This document shows, piece by piece, positions 33,149 to 41,798 of a stretch of DNA of 64,000 nt. Within the stretch, counting starts at the first letter, position 1; each line of letters begins with the position of its first letter. The stretch lies in contig NZ_CP067100.1 of assembly GCF_016616235.1 (NCBI RefSeq), forward strand, positions 1,919,001 through 1,983,000, written 5' to 3'. This DNA comes from Bradyrhizobium diazoefficiens. Lineage in GTDB: Bacteria; Pseudomonadota; Alphaproteobacteria; Rhizobiales; Xanthobacteraceae. The notes beneath the pieces were generated by a model, which saw only the letters and a list, made by a program, of their open reading frames with translations, did no database searches and was not told the DNA's origin. A program made the translations under genes and the position numbers.

Positions 33149-33885
33149 CGGCGAAGGCACCCGAACCGCTGCTGACGTTGTCTGATGTCAACACCTTCTA
33201 CGGCCAGGCCCAGGTCCATTTCGACCTGTCGATCAATGTTGCGCGCGGTCACATCGTCTGCCTGCTCGGCGGCAATGCCAGCGGCAAATCGACGACGATG
33301 AAGATCATTTTGGGCCTGGTGAAGCCGCGTTCGGGCGGCGTGACCTTCGACGGTGCCTCGCTGCTCGGGCTCACCACGCCGCAGATCGTTCGCCGCGGCA
33401 TCGCCTCGGTGCCGGAGGCGCGGCGGCTGTTCGCGGACATGAGCGTGCGCGAGAACATTTTGATGGGCGCCTTCGTGCGCAACGACCGCGATGCGGTGGC
33501 GCAGGACCTCGACAGGATGCTGACGCTGTTCCCGAAGCTTGGCCAGCGGCTGTCGCAGCGCGCCGGCTCGCTCTCCGGCGGCGAGCAGCAGATGGTGGCG
33601 ATGGCGCGCGCGCTGATGAGCCGTCCCAGGATGATCGTGATGGACGAGCCGACCATGGGCCTGTCGCCGCTCTATGTCGACCGCGTGCTGGAGCTGATCC
33701 GCACCATCAACCAGGAGGGCGTCTCGGTGTTCATGGTCGAGCAGAACGCCAGCCTCGCGCTCGAGATCGCGCATGAAGCCTACGTGCTGCAGACCGGCAG
33801 GATCGTGCTCTCCGGCCCCGCACGGGCGCTGAAGGACGATCCCCGCGTGCGCGACGCCTATCTCGGCGGGTCCGAAGCCGCTTAG
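33145..33885 (+). CDS. LivF-type ABC transporter ATPase
   Basis: A 246-residue ATPase starting at ATG 33145, which overlaps the LivG-type stop. Walker A reads GGNASGKSTT, the Q-loop region RRGIASVPEARRLFADMSV, the signature LSGGEQQMVAMARALM and Walker B MIVMDEPTMGLSP; the H-loop has Gln where LivF proteins also carry it (FMVEQNASLAL). It is the last gene of the transport operon; an inverted repeat lies 9 bases beyond. Confidence 0.95.
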   Translation: MTAKAPEPLLTLSDVNTFYGQAQVHFDLSINVARGHIVCLLGGNASGKSTTMKIILGLVKPRSGGVTFDGASLLGLTTPQIVRRGIASVPEARRLFADMSVRENILMGAFVRNDRDAVAQDLDRMLTLFPKLGQRLSQRAGSLSGGEQQMVAMARALMSRPRMIVMDEPTMGLSPLYVDRVLELIRTINQEGVSVFMVEQNASLALEIAHEAYVLQTGRIVLSGPARALKDDPRVRDAYLGGSEAA

Positions 33886-33893
33886 GGTCTCAA

Positions 33894-33973
33894 CCTCTCC
33901 CGCTTGCTTGCGGGAGAGGTCGCGCCGTAGGCGCGGGTGAGGGCTCTGTCCTCTTCCCGCAAGCGGGAGAGGG
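33894..33973. repeat. Intergenic palindromic repeat pair (REP-like)
   Basis: CCTCTCCCGC/GCGGGAGAGG (33894-33919) and TCTTCCCGC/GCGGGAGAGG (33952-33972) form two hairpins whose arms also match each other. They sit between convergent genes and could terminate both. A partial copy of the same arm (GCGGGAGAGGG) is at 12232-12242 after the export locus. Confidence 0.65.
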
Positions 33974-33995
33974 AGCGCACTTCCTTTGGTCACGA

Positions 33996-35507
33996 TCAGG
34001 CCGACGCCGCGCTCTGCATCTGCTCCGCCGGCAGATCGTCGGCATTGGGATCGCCCGGCGCGGTGGCCCAGGCCAGCTCCACCAGTGTCACGATTCTGCG
34101 GCCGCCGCCATCGAGCTGGACCACGATCAGACCCTGCTCCTCCATATAGCCGAGCAGCCGCTGCGCCCGGCGCAGCGAATGCGAGCCGTAGGCACGGGCG
34201 ATCGCGGCGTCGCCGGGGCAGGGCCAGCCTTCTTTCGCCGCGCGCGCAATCATCATGAACACGCCCTGCATGTCGTCGGGCAGGATCGAGGCGCGCAGCG
34301 ACACGTCCTGCCAGGCATCATCGTCGGCCAGATCAGCGCCGAGCCCGGCGCGCGCATGCGTCAGCATGCGGCGGAATTCGTTGAGGTCAGGCACGGCCGC
34401 GCCGAGACCCTCGATGCGGCAGCGGACCACGAATTCCTGGTAGAGCACGCCGATGGCGCGGAAGCCGGCGTCGGGCTCGGCCATCACGGCGCGAAGCGTC
34501 CGATCGACGCGCTCGCGCCGCTCCGCCAGCTCCTCCGCGCTGACAGGTACCTCGATTGGCTCAGCGCGCGCTTCCGGTGCCGCGGCCTTCGCCGCGCGGA
34601 GCTGCTCGAGCAGGTCCGGCGCTGGCCGGCGCTGCGGCCGGCTGGCATCGGGCGGCGGCGCTGCCAGGATCACGGCGCGCGCATCCTCCAGCGCCGCTTC
34701 AGGCAGCGGCAGCAGCCGCGGCGTGGAATTGCGCGGGCTGGTATCGGTCGCGCCGATGTTCAGGCGGAGCGGGCGGCGCGACAGCGCAGGCCCGAGCGCC
34801 ATGAACTGTCCGCGCTCGAGATCGCGAAAGGCTTCGGCCTGCCGCCGCTCCATGCCGAGCAGGTCTGCGGCGCGGGCCATGTCGATGTCGAGGAAGGTCC
34901 GGCCCATCAGGAAGTTCGAGGCCTCCGCCGCGACGTTCTTGGCGAGCTTGGCGAGGCGCTGGGTCGCGATGATGCCGGCAAGGCCGCGCTTGCGGCCGCG
35001 GCACATCAGATTGGTCATCGCGCCCAGCGACAGCTTGCGCGCCTCGTCCGAGACGTCGCCGGCCACAGCGGGCGCGAACAGCTGCGCCTCGTCCACCACC
35101 ACCAGCATCGGGTACCAATGGTCGCGGTCCACATCAAACAGGCCGCCGAGAAACGCCGCGGCGCGCCGCATCTGGTTCTCGGCGTCCAGCCCTTCGAGAT
35201 TGAGCACGGTTGAGACCCGATGCAGCCGCGCGCGCTCGCCGGCGACCTGAAGGCCGCGCTCGGTGTGATCCTCGGCCTCGATCACCAGATGGCCGAACCG
35301 CTCGGCCAGCGTGACGAAATCGCCCTCGGGGTCGATGATGGCCTGCTGCACCCAGGGCGCGCTCTGCTCCAGCAGACGCCGCAACAGATGCGACTTGCCG
35401 GAGCCCGAATTGCCCTGCACCAGGAGACGGGTCGCCAAGAGTTCCTCGAGGTCCATGGCGGCCACGGCGCCTGCCGTGGTCTGCCCCATCTCGATCGCAA
35501 CCGTCAT
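33996..35507 (-). CDS. HerA-like ATP-binding protein
   Basis: A 503-residue ATPase of the HerA/VirB4-like P-loop group. Walker A is GNSGSGKS (residues 32-39); Walker B is MLVVVDEAQ (about 133-141), followed by RKRGLAGIIATQRLAKLAKN, the usual sensor region with a conserved Gln/Arg. The C-terminal third has a long linker and a winged-helix-like end (YGSHSLRRAQRLLGYMEEQG). HerA proteins translocate DNA, normally with the nuclease NurA, which is not next to it. The ATG at 35507 has GAGGA upstream. A phage or island defence role is possible but not shown. Confidence 0.85.
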   Translation of the reverse strand: MTVAIEMGQTTAGAVAAMDLEELLATRLLVQGNSGSGKSHLLRRLLEQSAPWVQQAIIDPEGDFVTLAERFGHLVIEAEDHTERGLQVAGERARLHRVSTVLNLEGLDAENQMRRAAAFLGGLFDVDRDHWYPMLVVVDEAQLFAPAVAGDVSDEARKLSLGAMTNLMCRGRKRGLAGIIATQRLAKLAKNVAAEASNFLMGRTFLDIDMARAADLLGMERRQAEAFRDLERGQFMALGPALSRRPLRLNIGATDTSPRNSTPRLLPLPEAALEDARAVILAAPPPDASRPQRRPAPDLLEQLRAAKAAAPEARAEPIEVPVSAEELAERRERVDRTLRAVMAEPDAGFRAIGVLYQEFVVRCRIEGLGAAVPDLNEFRRMLTHARAGLGADLADDDAWQDVSLRASILPDDMQGVFMMIARAAKEGWPCPGDAAIARAYGSHSLRRAQRLLGYMEEQGLIVVQLDGGGRRIVTLVELAWATAPGDPNADDLPAEQMQSAASA

Positions 35508-35611
35508 GTCCTCGACTCAAGTCCCGCCATTCGCGGACAGCGGCTTATCAACCCGGCCGCGGCGCGTCGAGCGGAAGAGGGCGAATCATGCCATGTTGCC
35601 CACGGCGGAGT

Positions 35612-36430
35612 TCAGGCGCGATTGGAAAGCCGTAGAAGTGCGGGCCGATACGGCGCCTGCGGATCGTCGTCCTCGTTCTCGGGAATCGCGCAGGAGCCGA
35701 ATTCCTGCCTGATCCGCTCGATCTCGGCGATGCGCTCGTTGAGCCGCTGCAAATGTTCGAGCGATCTTGCCTTCCAAAAGCGGAACGTGTCCTGCGTCAG
35801 CGGCAGAAACGCGGTGCCGAACAATGTCGGCTCGGGAACGATGGTGCGGCCGAGCAGCAGGAACCGGTCGGCGCCGGAGACGACGAGGGTCGCGTAGCCG
35901 CGATTTCCGATCCGCCTGATCCCGTTCAGCGACCATTCGGCGAGCTTGCCGAAATAGGGCTCCTCGCGCCAGCGATCCGGGCAATGGTCATCGACCGTCA
36001 CATTCACGGCATCCTGGCTGAAATGCACGATGATGCCCGACTTCGCCGGAAACCAGTCGTCGTCGAGATGGCCCTGCAGCCAGGCGCAGACGAACGAGCG
36101 GCACATCTGCGGGCGGCGCTCGTAGATGGTGCATCCCGTGCCCGTTTGCCAATGTTTGCAGAGCTGGTTCACCGGCTTGTCGACGGCAGCCACCTCCAGG
36201 ATATCGCAGCAGGCATTGCACGAACCGCATTGCCGGGCGGGGCGCGCCGATTTCGGCAGGCCGGTTGCGCGAAAACCCTGGCCGTCGCGGGCCAGCAGCT
36301 TCTGCTTCTCCAGCGCATTCAGCGCACGTTCGATCTTCAGACGGGACAGTCCGGTGGCGTCGATCACGCCCTTCATCGTCGTAGCGCCCGCCTCGACGGC
36401 GCGGACGACGCTCAGCATTGCCTGATCCAT
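35612..36430 (-). CDS. YkgJ-type cysteine-cluster protein with N-terminal winged helix
   Basis: A 272-residue protein. Residues 1-60 look like a winged helix (VVRAVEAGATTMKGVIDATG, then LSRLKIERALNALEKQKLL). Residues 65-150 are the YkgJ/FliB-type Cys cluster: RQCGSCNACCDI, LCKHW, GCTIYERRPQMCRSFVC. These Cys residues chelate zinc or an iron-sulfur cluster. The C-terminal part is unique. The fusion to a DNA-binding-like domain suggests a metal- or redox-responsive regulator, but that is inference. ATG 36430 has AAGAAAG upstream. Confidence 0.8.
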   Translation of the reverse strand: MDQAMLSVVRAVEAGATTMKGVIDATGLSRLKIERALNALEKQKLLARDGQGFRATGLPKSARPARQCGSCNACCDILEVAAVDKPVNQLCKHWQTGTGCTIYERRPQMCRSFVCAWLQGHLDDDWFPAKSGIIVHFSQDAVNVTVDDHCPDRWREEPYFGKLAEWSLNGIRRIGNRGYATLVVSGADRFLLLGRTIVPEPTLFGTAFLPLTQDTFRFWKARSLEHLQRLNERIAEIERIRQEFGSCAIPENEDDDPQAPYRPALLRLSNRA

Positions 36431-36933
36431 CTTTCTTTTCTTGTTGTTTTTGTCCGCTCGGGGACGCCGGCAACCGCATATGGGTGACCAGGAAAGCTAT
36501 CTTTCTCCTTTTTGTGAGACAACAAGCAGGAATTGACCTGCGCGCATGCGGCGTTTGCGCAAACGTGGGATCAGTTGTGAACGGACGCGCGCCTGCAGGC
36601 GTCATGGCAAGCAGGACGCCGTCGCGCTTTGGCACAATTGGCCCGGAATGGCTCTCTTTGACGTCTTGTCGCATCAAAATATGATCTCCGACATGCATCG
36701 CGGTCACGCAGTCGTGACATGCGCACGCGCGCGACATGGAGAGCGAGACGACACGATCGCGTGATCGATGGAGTGCGATTGCGTCAGTCAGCAGCTGGCA
36801 TGCTCGGCGGCGATCGAAAACGGTGGAGTCAGGTCATGTTGGCATTGCGCCACACCCGGAACTGGATGCGCGACATGCGTCATCGCGCATGAATCCAGTA
36901 CGTGCCCCGGGAAGGATGAATCGAACCGCGCTG
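36431..36933. other. 503 bp without a supported gene
   Basis: Holds the upstream region of the cysteine-cluster gene and the 3' side of the reductase gene. Short frames on the plus strand lack ribosome sites. Nothing else seen. Confidence 0.4.
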
Positions 36934-37998
36934 CTACTGCGCGCCCGATCCGCCCTGGACGATCTTCTCGTTCAGCTTCTGGTCCACGGTCTCGACGGTG
37001 CGGTCGATCTCGGCATTGGGCGCGCCGAGCTGGTGCGAGATCAGCTTCACCAGGAGGTCGACGCGCTCGATGAAGGGCGCGCCGCTCGCGACCGCACGCG
37101 CGGCCGACGACGGCTTGAGCAGGCTCTCGGCGGCCTTGGCGTATTTCGCGAACGGCACCTGGTCCTGCGGGTCGGCGCCAAGCTTGCGGGCAATCGCATC
37201 GACATGGTCGTAGATCGTCTGCGAGCGCGCGAGATCGCCGTGCACGGCGTCGCGGATCGACTGCGGCTCGTGCGGCGTGATGCAGCGGTAGTTGCCGGTC
37301 AGCAGCATCGACCATTTCGCCAGCGGCACGAACAGAGAATCGAACACCTTCAGCTTCACCGGCACGTCGTGACCGTCGAGCGTCACCGCGTCGATGTCCG
37401 CTTCCAACTCGCGCAGTACCTTGTTGTGCTTCTCGTCGGCGAAGACCGATGCCTTGAAGTTCGTGGGCAGGCCGACATGAAGCACGTTCGCGGCTTCCTC
37501 CGGCGGACGGAACGCCTGCGGATCGGGCGAGCACAGCGTCACCAGGCCGGGCTCGAAGCGCTCCCAGACCTGCGCGTTGGTGTAAGCCTCCTCGAGATCC
37601 ATGTTCGCCAGCGCCGGAATCCGCTTCAGATAGGGCAGCGGCGGCATGTTCATGATCGACAGGCACGGCAGCTTCGCCGCGGCGATCTTGACCATGAGAA
37701 CGCGCACCGTGTGGTTGGTGTATTGCGGCTCCTGCATCGCAAGGCCGACCATGTCGTAACGGGAGACGTCGACATCGGCCGGCGTCACCGCATCGAGCTT
37801 GCCGGGCAGGTCGCGCGAGAAGATCGCCCGGTGCACGGCTTCATCGCGCAATTTGATGCGCACCTCGGTCCCGTTGCGGTTGATCAGCTCCGCGGTCTTG
37901 GCGCGGCAGACCAGGGTCACATTGTGCCCCGCCATCAGCAGCTTCGTGCCCAGCAGCGAGCCGTAAGAAGCTCCGAGAATCAATATGTTACGCGCCAT
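36934..37998 (-). CDS. Ketopantoate-reductase-like (ApbA/PanE fold) protein
   Basis: A 354-residue protein. The N-terminus has a dinucleotide-binding motif (ILILGASYGSLLGTKLLMAG), and the LVCRAKTAELINRNGTEVRI stretch matches the NADP-binding region of ApbA/PanE proteins. The length and C-terminal half differ from true PanE, so the substrate may differ from ketopantoate. A modest site (GGGACGA) precedes ATG 37998. It is monocistronic. A panE-type role in pantothenate synthesis is possible but not supported by context. Confidence 0.75.
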   Translation of the reverse strand: MARNILILGASYGSLLGTKLLMAGHNVTLVCRAKTAELINRNGTEVRIKLRDEAVHRAIFSRDLPGKLDAVTPADVDVSRYDMVGLAMQEPQYTNHTVRVLMVKIAAAKLPCLSIMNMPPLPYLKRIPALANMDLEEAYTNAQVWERFEPGLVTLCSPDPQAFRPPEEAANVLHVGLPTNFKASVFADEKHNKVLRELEADIDAVTLDGHDVPVKLKVFDSLFVPLAKWSMLLTGNYRCITPHEPQSIRDAVHGDLARSQTIYDHVDAIARKLGADPQDQVPFAKYAKAAESLLKPSSAARAVASGAPFIERVDLLVKLISHQLGAPNAEIDRTVETVDQKLNEKIVQGGSGAQ

Positions 37999-38249
37999 AT
38001 TTCGTCCCAGGAAATGTCATGTGATTTTTGGGCCCCGGCCGCGGCCCAAGGGCAGGTTGGCGGGCATGTAAAGCAAAGTGGCGGACGATGGCAACTGGGA
38101 TAATGCATACAAGGGAGCTGCGGCTGGCACTTTGCCCGACGGGCAAAACACTGCGAGGGCTGTCAATCCGCTCTCGCAAAAATATTCCACTTTACCGAAA
38201 TTCGGATTTATCGTATGTGTCGGGTCATCCCGGCTCACCTTGAGGGGCG

Positions 38250-38810
38250 ATCGTGTGGTCGTCATGTTCGCGAGCCGGGCTTGCGGTGGACGCGGCAGCG
38301 TCGGGCGCGAGAGGTCTGGGGCAGGGCGGATTGCTCTCCGTGAGCCCGTAAGGCTTCGCGCGTACGGACGGCGCTGTCAGGCTCGTCGCGCCAACATGTC
38401 GATGGCAATGTGCACAACGCCGTCGGCCGCTGTGGCGCCAACGAGCCGCGCGTACGGCAAAACCGTGTGGTCCTGGCCGTCGTTGCTACGGCCAAGCCCT
38501 GGCGGATGCGGCGGTCGCGCCAACCGGCGCGATGGCCGGTGACTTCTGCGAGGGTGAGGGAGGCCAGCAAGAACTCGGCTCCCGGGAGAGCACGGCATAA
38601 GCCGTCCGACCATCGCGCAGGGAAGGCCGTGTGTTGGGCTTCACCTGTATGCTGCTGTGCGGTTCTTCCTGCGTGTGCTTTTCGCGCAGCGGACCGCGGG
38701 TGCCAGCCGGCACCCGGCCTTCCCTGCGCCCTCTTGGCTCAAGAGGGTGGAATGACCAGGCAAAGCTCGGGCGAAGCCAGCCGCGAGGATGCGAAGGCGT
38801 GTCTGCAGCT
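38250..38810. repeat. Dispersed Bradyrhizobium-type repeat region, copy 2
   Basis: No gene is supported in 38000-38889. Bases 38580-38805 match my memory of a repeat present many times in Bradyrhizobium genomes: GAGAGCACGGCATAAGCCGT, then CGCGCAGGGAAGGCCG, a CCGCGGGTGCCAGCCGGCAC palindrome and GCGAGGATGCGAAGGCG. The part 38693-38802 also matches 21011-21132 in this window. Short ORFs called across it are spurious. Confidence 0.6.
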
Positions 38811-38889
38811 TGAGATGTGCAAGTCAATGAAGCGGGCAAAACTCTATGACCGTCATCCTGAGCGTGCGCCCGGGCCGAGCGCTCCCGCC

Positions 38890-39537
38890 TCAGCCCTGGC
38901 TCGCCACGCGTGCGCGATCGAGATGCCCCTCGATCTTCGGGCGGTCGCGGGTGCGCTCGAAACTGGTGCAGAGCAGCTCGGTCTCCTCGAGCGAGATCGG
39001 AGCGCGGTACAGCCGACACATGAATTCGGCAGCGCCGCGCCCCTTGCCGGCGCCCGCGCTGGTGCCGGGACTGCGTTCGGCGAGAAACATGCAGTCCCGG
39101 CAGATGCTGGCATCGAGCCGCTGATGGGCCGCATCAAGATGATTGAGGATCTCGCGCAGCGAATTGCGCAAGCGGATGCACTCATCAGTGCCGAGCGCTG
39201 TGACCGCATTCACCACGTGATTGATTGGGTCGTGCTGGCTCAGGCATTTCTCGCCCTGCGCGGTGACGTGCAGCACGACGGACCGCTTGTCCTCCTGCGA
39301 CGGTTTTCGCACCAGGAACGACTTGCCCTCGAGCGTCTTCACGATCTGCGATGCAGTCGCCCTGGTGGCGCCGATGAAGCCGGCGAGCGCGGACGGCGTG
39401 CGCGAAAACCTGTTGGCGCGCCCGAGAAAGCGCAGCGCCATCCATTCCCGATCGCGCAACCCGTGCTGATTGCCCTCGAAATACCAGGCTCTGGCCGCCT
39501 GAACCAGCAGCTCGACCGCCTCGCGTGCCAACGGCAT
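38890..39537 (-). CDS. MarR-family regulator with a C-terminal Cys cluster
   Basis: A 215-residue protein. Residues 30-110 form a winged helix of the MarR type (LAGFIGATRATASQIVKTLE recognition region and the KPSQEDKRSVVLHVTAQG wing). Residues 146, 149, 174 and 190 are Cys (ICRDCMF...MCRLYR...LLCTSF), unusual for MarR proteins and suggestive of a metal or iron-sulfur site. The start has AGGTAGGA just upstream. No divergent target gene is evident; the neighbouring 800 bases look empty. Probably a stress or redox sensor. Confidence 0.85.
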   Translation of the reverse strand: MPLAREAVELLVQAARAWYFEGNQHGLRDREWMALRFLGRANRFSRTPSALAGFIGATRATASQIVKTLEGKSFLVRKPSQEDKRSVVLHVTAQGEKCLSQHDPINHVVNAVTALGTDECIRLRNSLREILNHLDAAHQRLDASICRDCMFLAERSPGTSAGAGKGRGAAEFMCRLYRAPISLEETELLCTSFERTRDRPKIEGHLDRARVASQG

Positions 39538-40380
39538 GAAGTCCTACCTTGCCCCGGATATCACGTCTGCGGCGCCCCGGAGCCGCCTTCCGCCATTGCA
39601 CACGAGTCCTTCGCGAGAAGCCGTATCACCCCAAATGTCCGATCGGTATGCCGTGCCCGATTGCTGCGCGAAAGCACGGACTGTTCGGCACCCGATTTGG
39701 ACTGATGGGCACCGCAAGCCGCGAGAAGAGACGCGGCGTCGCTGATGGCATGCCAACCGTGACGTCGTCGAACGCAAGCCCGAGTTGCCGTCACTGGCGG
39801 ACGATGGTTCGGAATTGTTCAACCGCAGTCCCTAAAGGTTCAAGTCACACGCAGACGTTTCTTATGTTCCGCCGAAACGATGAATGAGCTTCTCAACAAA
39901 ATCAAGTAGAGACGCTCCCGGAGACTGGATGTCGGCTGAGGCAATTGTAACGTTCAAGACGATTTCACTCATCAGAACACATGATGGTGATCGCAATACC
40001 CAGCGCAAACAAGCTATTTGCACGCAACTTGACGACGGTTTGATTGCACGCATGTTGCCGTCTTGTCATCAAGGCCAACCAATCGAGCTTGTACATGACG
40101 ACCGATGTGCACCGGCAGGTGATCCACCAACTTGTGCGATCCGCCGGGGAATCGCCCGGGGAACTCACAGGGATTACACGCGGCGGTTGTTCCCGCAGCA
40201 GCTGTGGAATAGTCGGCTCGATCGCTTCCGTCCGGCCGATCTCACCCGAACGGCTGATGTGCTCACGATGTAATCCGTAAAGAAGGCGCATGCGCTGGAA
40301 GTGTCGTGCATCGCCTGCCGAAACAATGAGCAGCACGCGCTCGCAGGTGCTTGTCGCGGGACCGTCTCTGCGCCTCGCGG
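39538..40380. other. 843 bp without a supported gene
   Basis: Frames of 80-130 codons overlap on both strands (39884-40273 plus, 39965-40336 minus) without ribosome sites or motifs. It separates the MarR gene from the flagellar cluster. Confidence 0.45.
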
Positions 40381-41706
40381 CTATTCGCCCCTGAGCATGT
40401 CCCTCAGCTCGCGGAACGGCTCGGCACTCGGCGGCGCCGAGGCGTCTTGCCGCATCGCGCTGTAGATTCTCGGAACGATATCAACTGCCTGGTCGAGCCC
40501 CGAATCACGCCCGGATTGATATCCGCCCATCAGGCGGAGATCGCGCGTGTCCTCGTATTTGGCGATCATGGTGCGCAGCTTGCTCACCAGTTCGCGCTCC
40601 TCGGGGTCCCAGACATTGTGGGCAAGGCGGGAGACGGAGGCCAGCACGTCCACGGCCGGATAGCGTGCCTGGTCGGCGATGTGCCTGGAGAGCACGATGT
40701 GGCCGTCGAGCGTGCTGCGGATACTGTCGGCAATCGGCTCGTTGTGGTCGTCGCCGTCGACCAGCACGGAGAAAATGCCGGTGATCGTGCCGGATCCGTC
40801 CTCGCCGGGGCCGGCGCGCTCCAACAGGCGCGGCAAATCGGTGAAGACGGTCGGCGCATAGCCGCGCGCGACCGCGGGCTCGCCGGCGGCCAGCGCGACC
40901 TCGCGGGCGGCATGGGCGAAACGGGTGATCGAATCGACCACGAGCAGCACCGATTCGCCGCGGTCGCGGAAATATTCGGCGACCGCCATCGCCGTCTTCG
41001 GCGCCAGCCGCCGCATCATCGGGCTTTCATCTCCCGTCGATACGATCGTGACGGCGCGGTTGCGGTTGGCGCCGAGCACGTCCTCGATGAATTCGCGCAC
41101 CTCGCGGCCGCGCTCGCCGACGAGCGCCAGCACGACGGTGTCAAAGCCCTGGCTGCGGGCGAGCATCGCAAGCAGCGTCGACTTGCCGACGCCGGAGCCG
41201 GCAAAGATGCCGACGCGCTGGCCCGCGCAGATCGGCGCGAACAGATCGATCACGCGCACGCCGGTGCGCAGCGGCTTGTGGACGCGGGCGCGCTTCATCG
41301 CCGACGGCGCGTCGGCTTCCGCCGAGACCGGACGCGATCCCGGGGTGAGCGGGCCTTGTCCGTCCAGTGGCGCGCCGAGCGCGTTGATGACGCGACCCTT
41401 CCAGCTCGGATCGGGCGCGAAGGACAAAGGCGGCATTCGGTAGGCGACGGAGCCGAGACCGCCGGCAAATTGCCGGTCGAATGGCTTGGCGACGATGCCC
41501 TCGCTGTCGATCCGCACCACCTCGCCGATCTGGGGCTTGCTGCCGGAATTGACGCCGATCAGCTCACCGAGCCGCACAAAGCGCGACAGGCCCGAGACGC
41601 GGAAATGCGTCGGCGCGATCTCGGAGATCGCGCCGCTGACGCTGGCCAGGGGCGTGCTCTGCTCAAGCTCCAGCAGCGCCCATTCGAGTTGCCGAAGAGC
41701 GTTCAA
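40381..41706 (-). CDS. fliI: Flagellar export ATPase FliI
   Basis: A 441-residue ATPase of the F1-beta-like family that powers and unlocks substrates for the flagellar type III export gate. Walker A is AGSGVGKST; other landmarks are GERGREVREFIEDVLGANR, VDSITRFAHAAREVALAAGE and VDVLASVSRLAHNVWDPEER. It has the usual FliI length. TTG 41706 is the start (GGACGGA upstream); the adjacent DNA holds an odd 16-bp tandem array. It is last in a minus-strand operon DUF1217-flgF-fliI. Confidence 0.96.
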   Translation of the reverse strand: MNALRQLEWALLELEQSTPLASVSGAISEIAPTHFRVSGLSRFVRLGELIGVNSGSKPQIGEVVRIDSEGIVAKPFDRQFAGGLGSVAYRMPPLSFAPDPSWKGRVINALGAPLDGQGPLTPGSRPVSAEADAPSAMKRARVHKPLRTGVRVIDLFAPICAGQRVGIFAGSGVGKSTLLAMLARSQGFDTVVLALVGERGREVREFIEDVLGANRNRAVTIVSTGDESPMMRRLAPKTAMAVAEYFRDRGESVLLVVDSITRFAHAAREVALAAGEPAVARGYAPTVFTDLPRLLERAGPGEDGSGTITGIFSVLVDGDDHNEPIADSIRSTLDGHIVLSRHIADQARYPAVDVLASVSRLAHNVWDPEERELVSKLRTMIAKYEDTRDLRLMGGYQSGRDSGLDQAVDIVPRIYSAMRQDASAPPSAEPFRELRDMLRGE

Positions 41707-41735
41707 GGAATCCGTCCACCCTCAATGCGCGCGCG

Positions 41736-41798
41736 GCGCAAGTCTGGTCTCATGCAAGTCTACTCTGATGCAAGTCTACTCTGATGCAGGTCTACTTG
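41736..41798. repeat. 16-bp tandem repeat between flgF and fliI
   Basis: ATGCAAGTCTACTCTG occurs twice in perfect tandem (41752-41767, 41768-41783), followed by a third imperfect copy (41784-41798) that includes the flgF stop, and preceded by a degenerate copy (41736-41751, about 11 of 16). This lengthens the flgF-fliI gap to 85 bases. Confidence 0.85.

Noticed and set aside
38262..38613. Several short minus-strand ORFs in the repeat region
   Set aside because: They coincide with the dispersed repeat and its palindromes, and have no ribosome sites.
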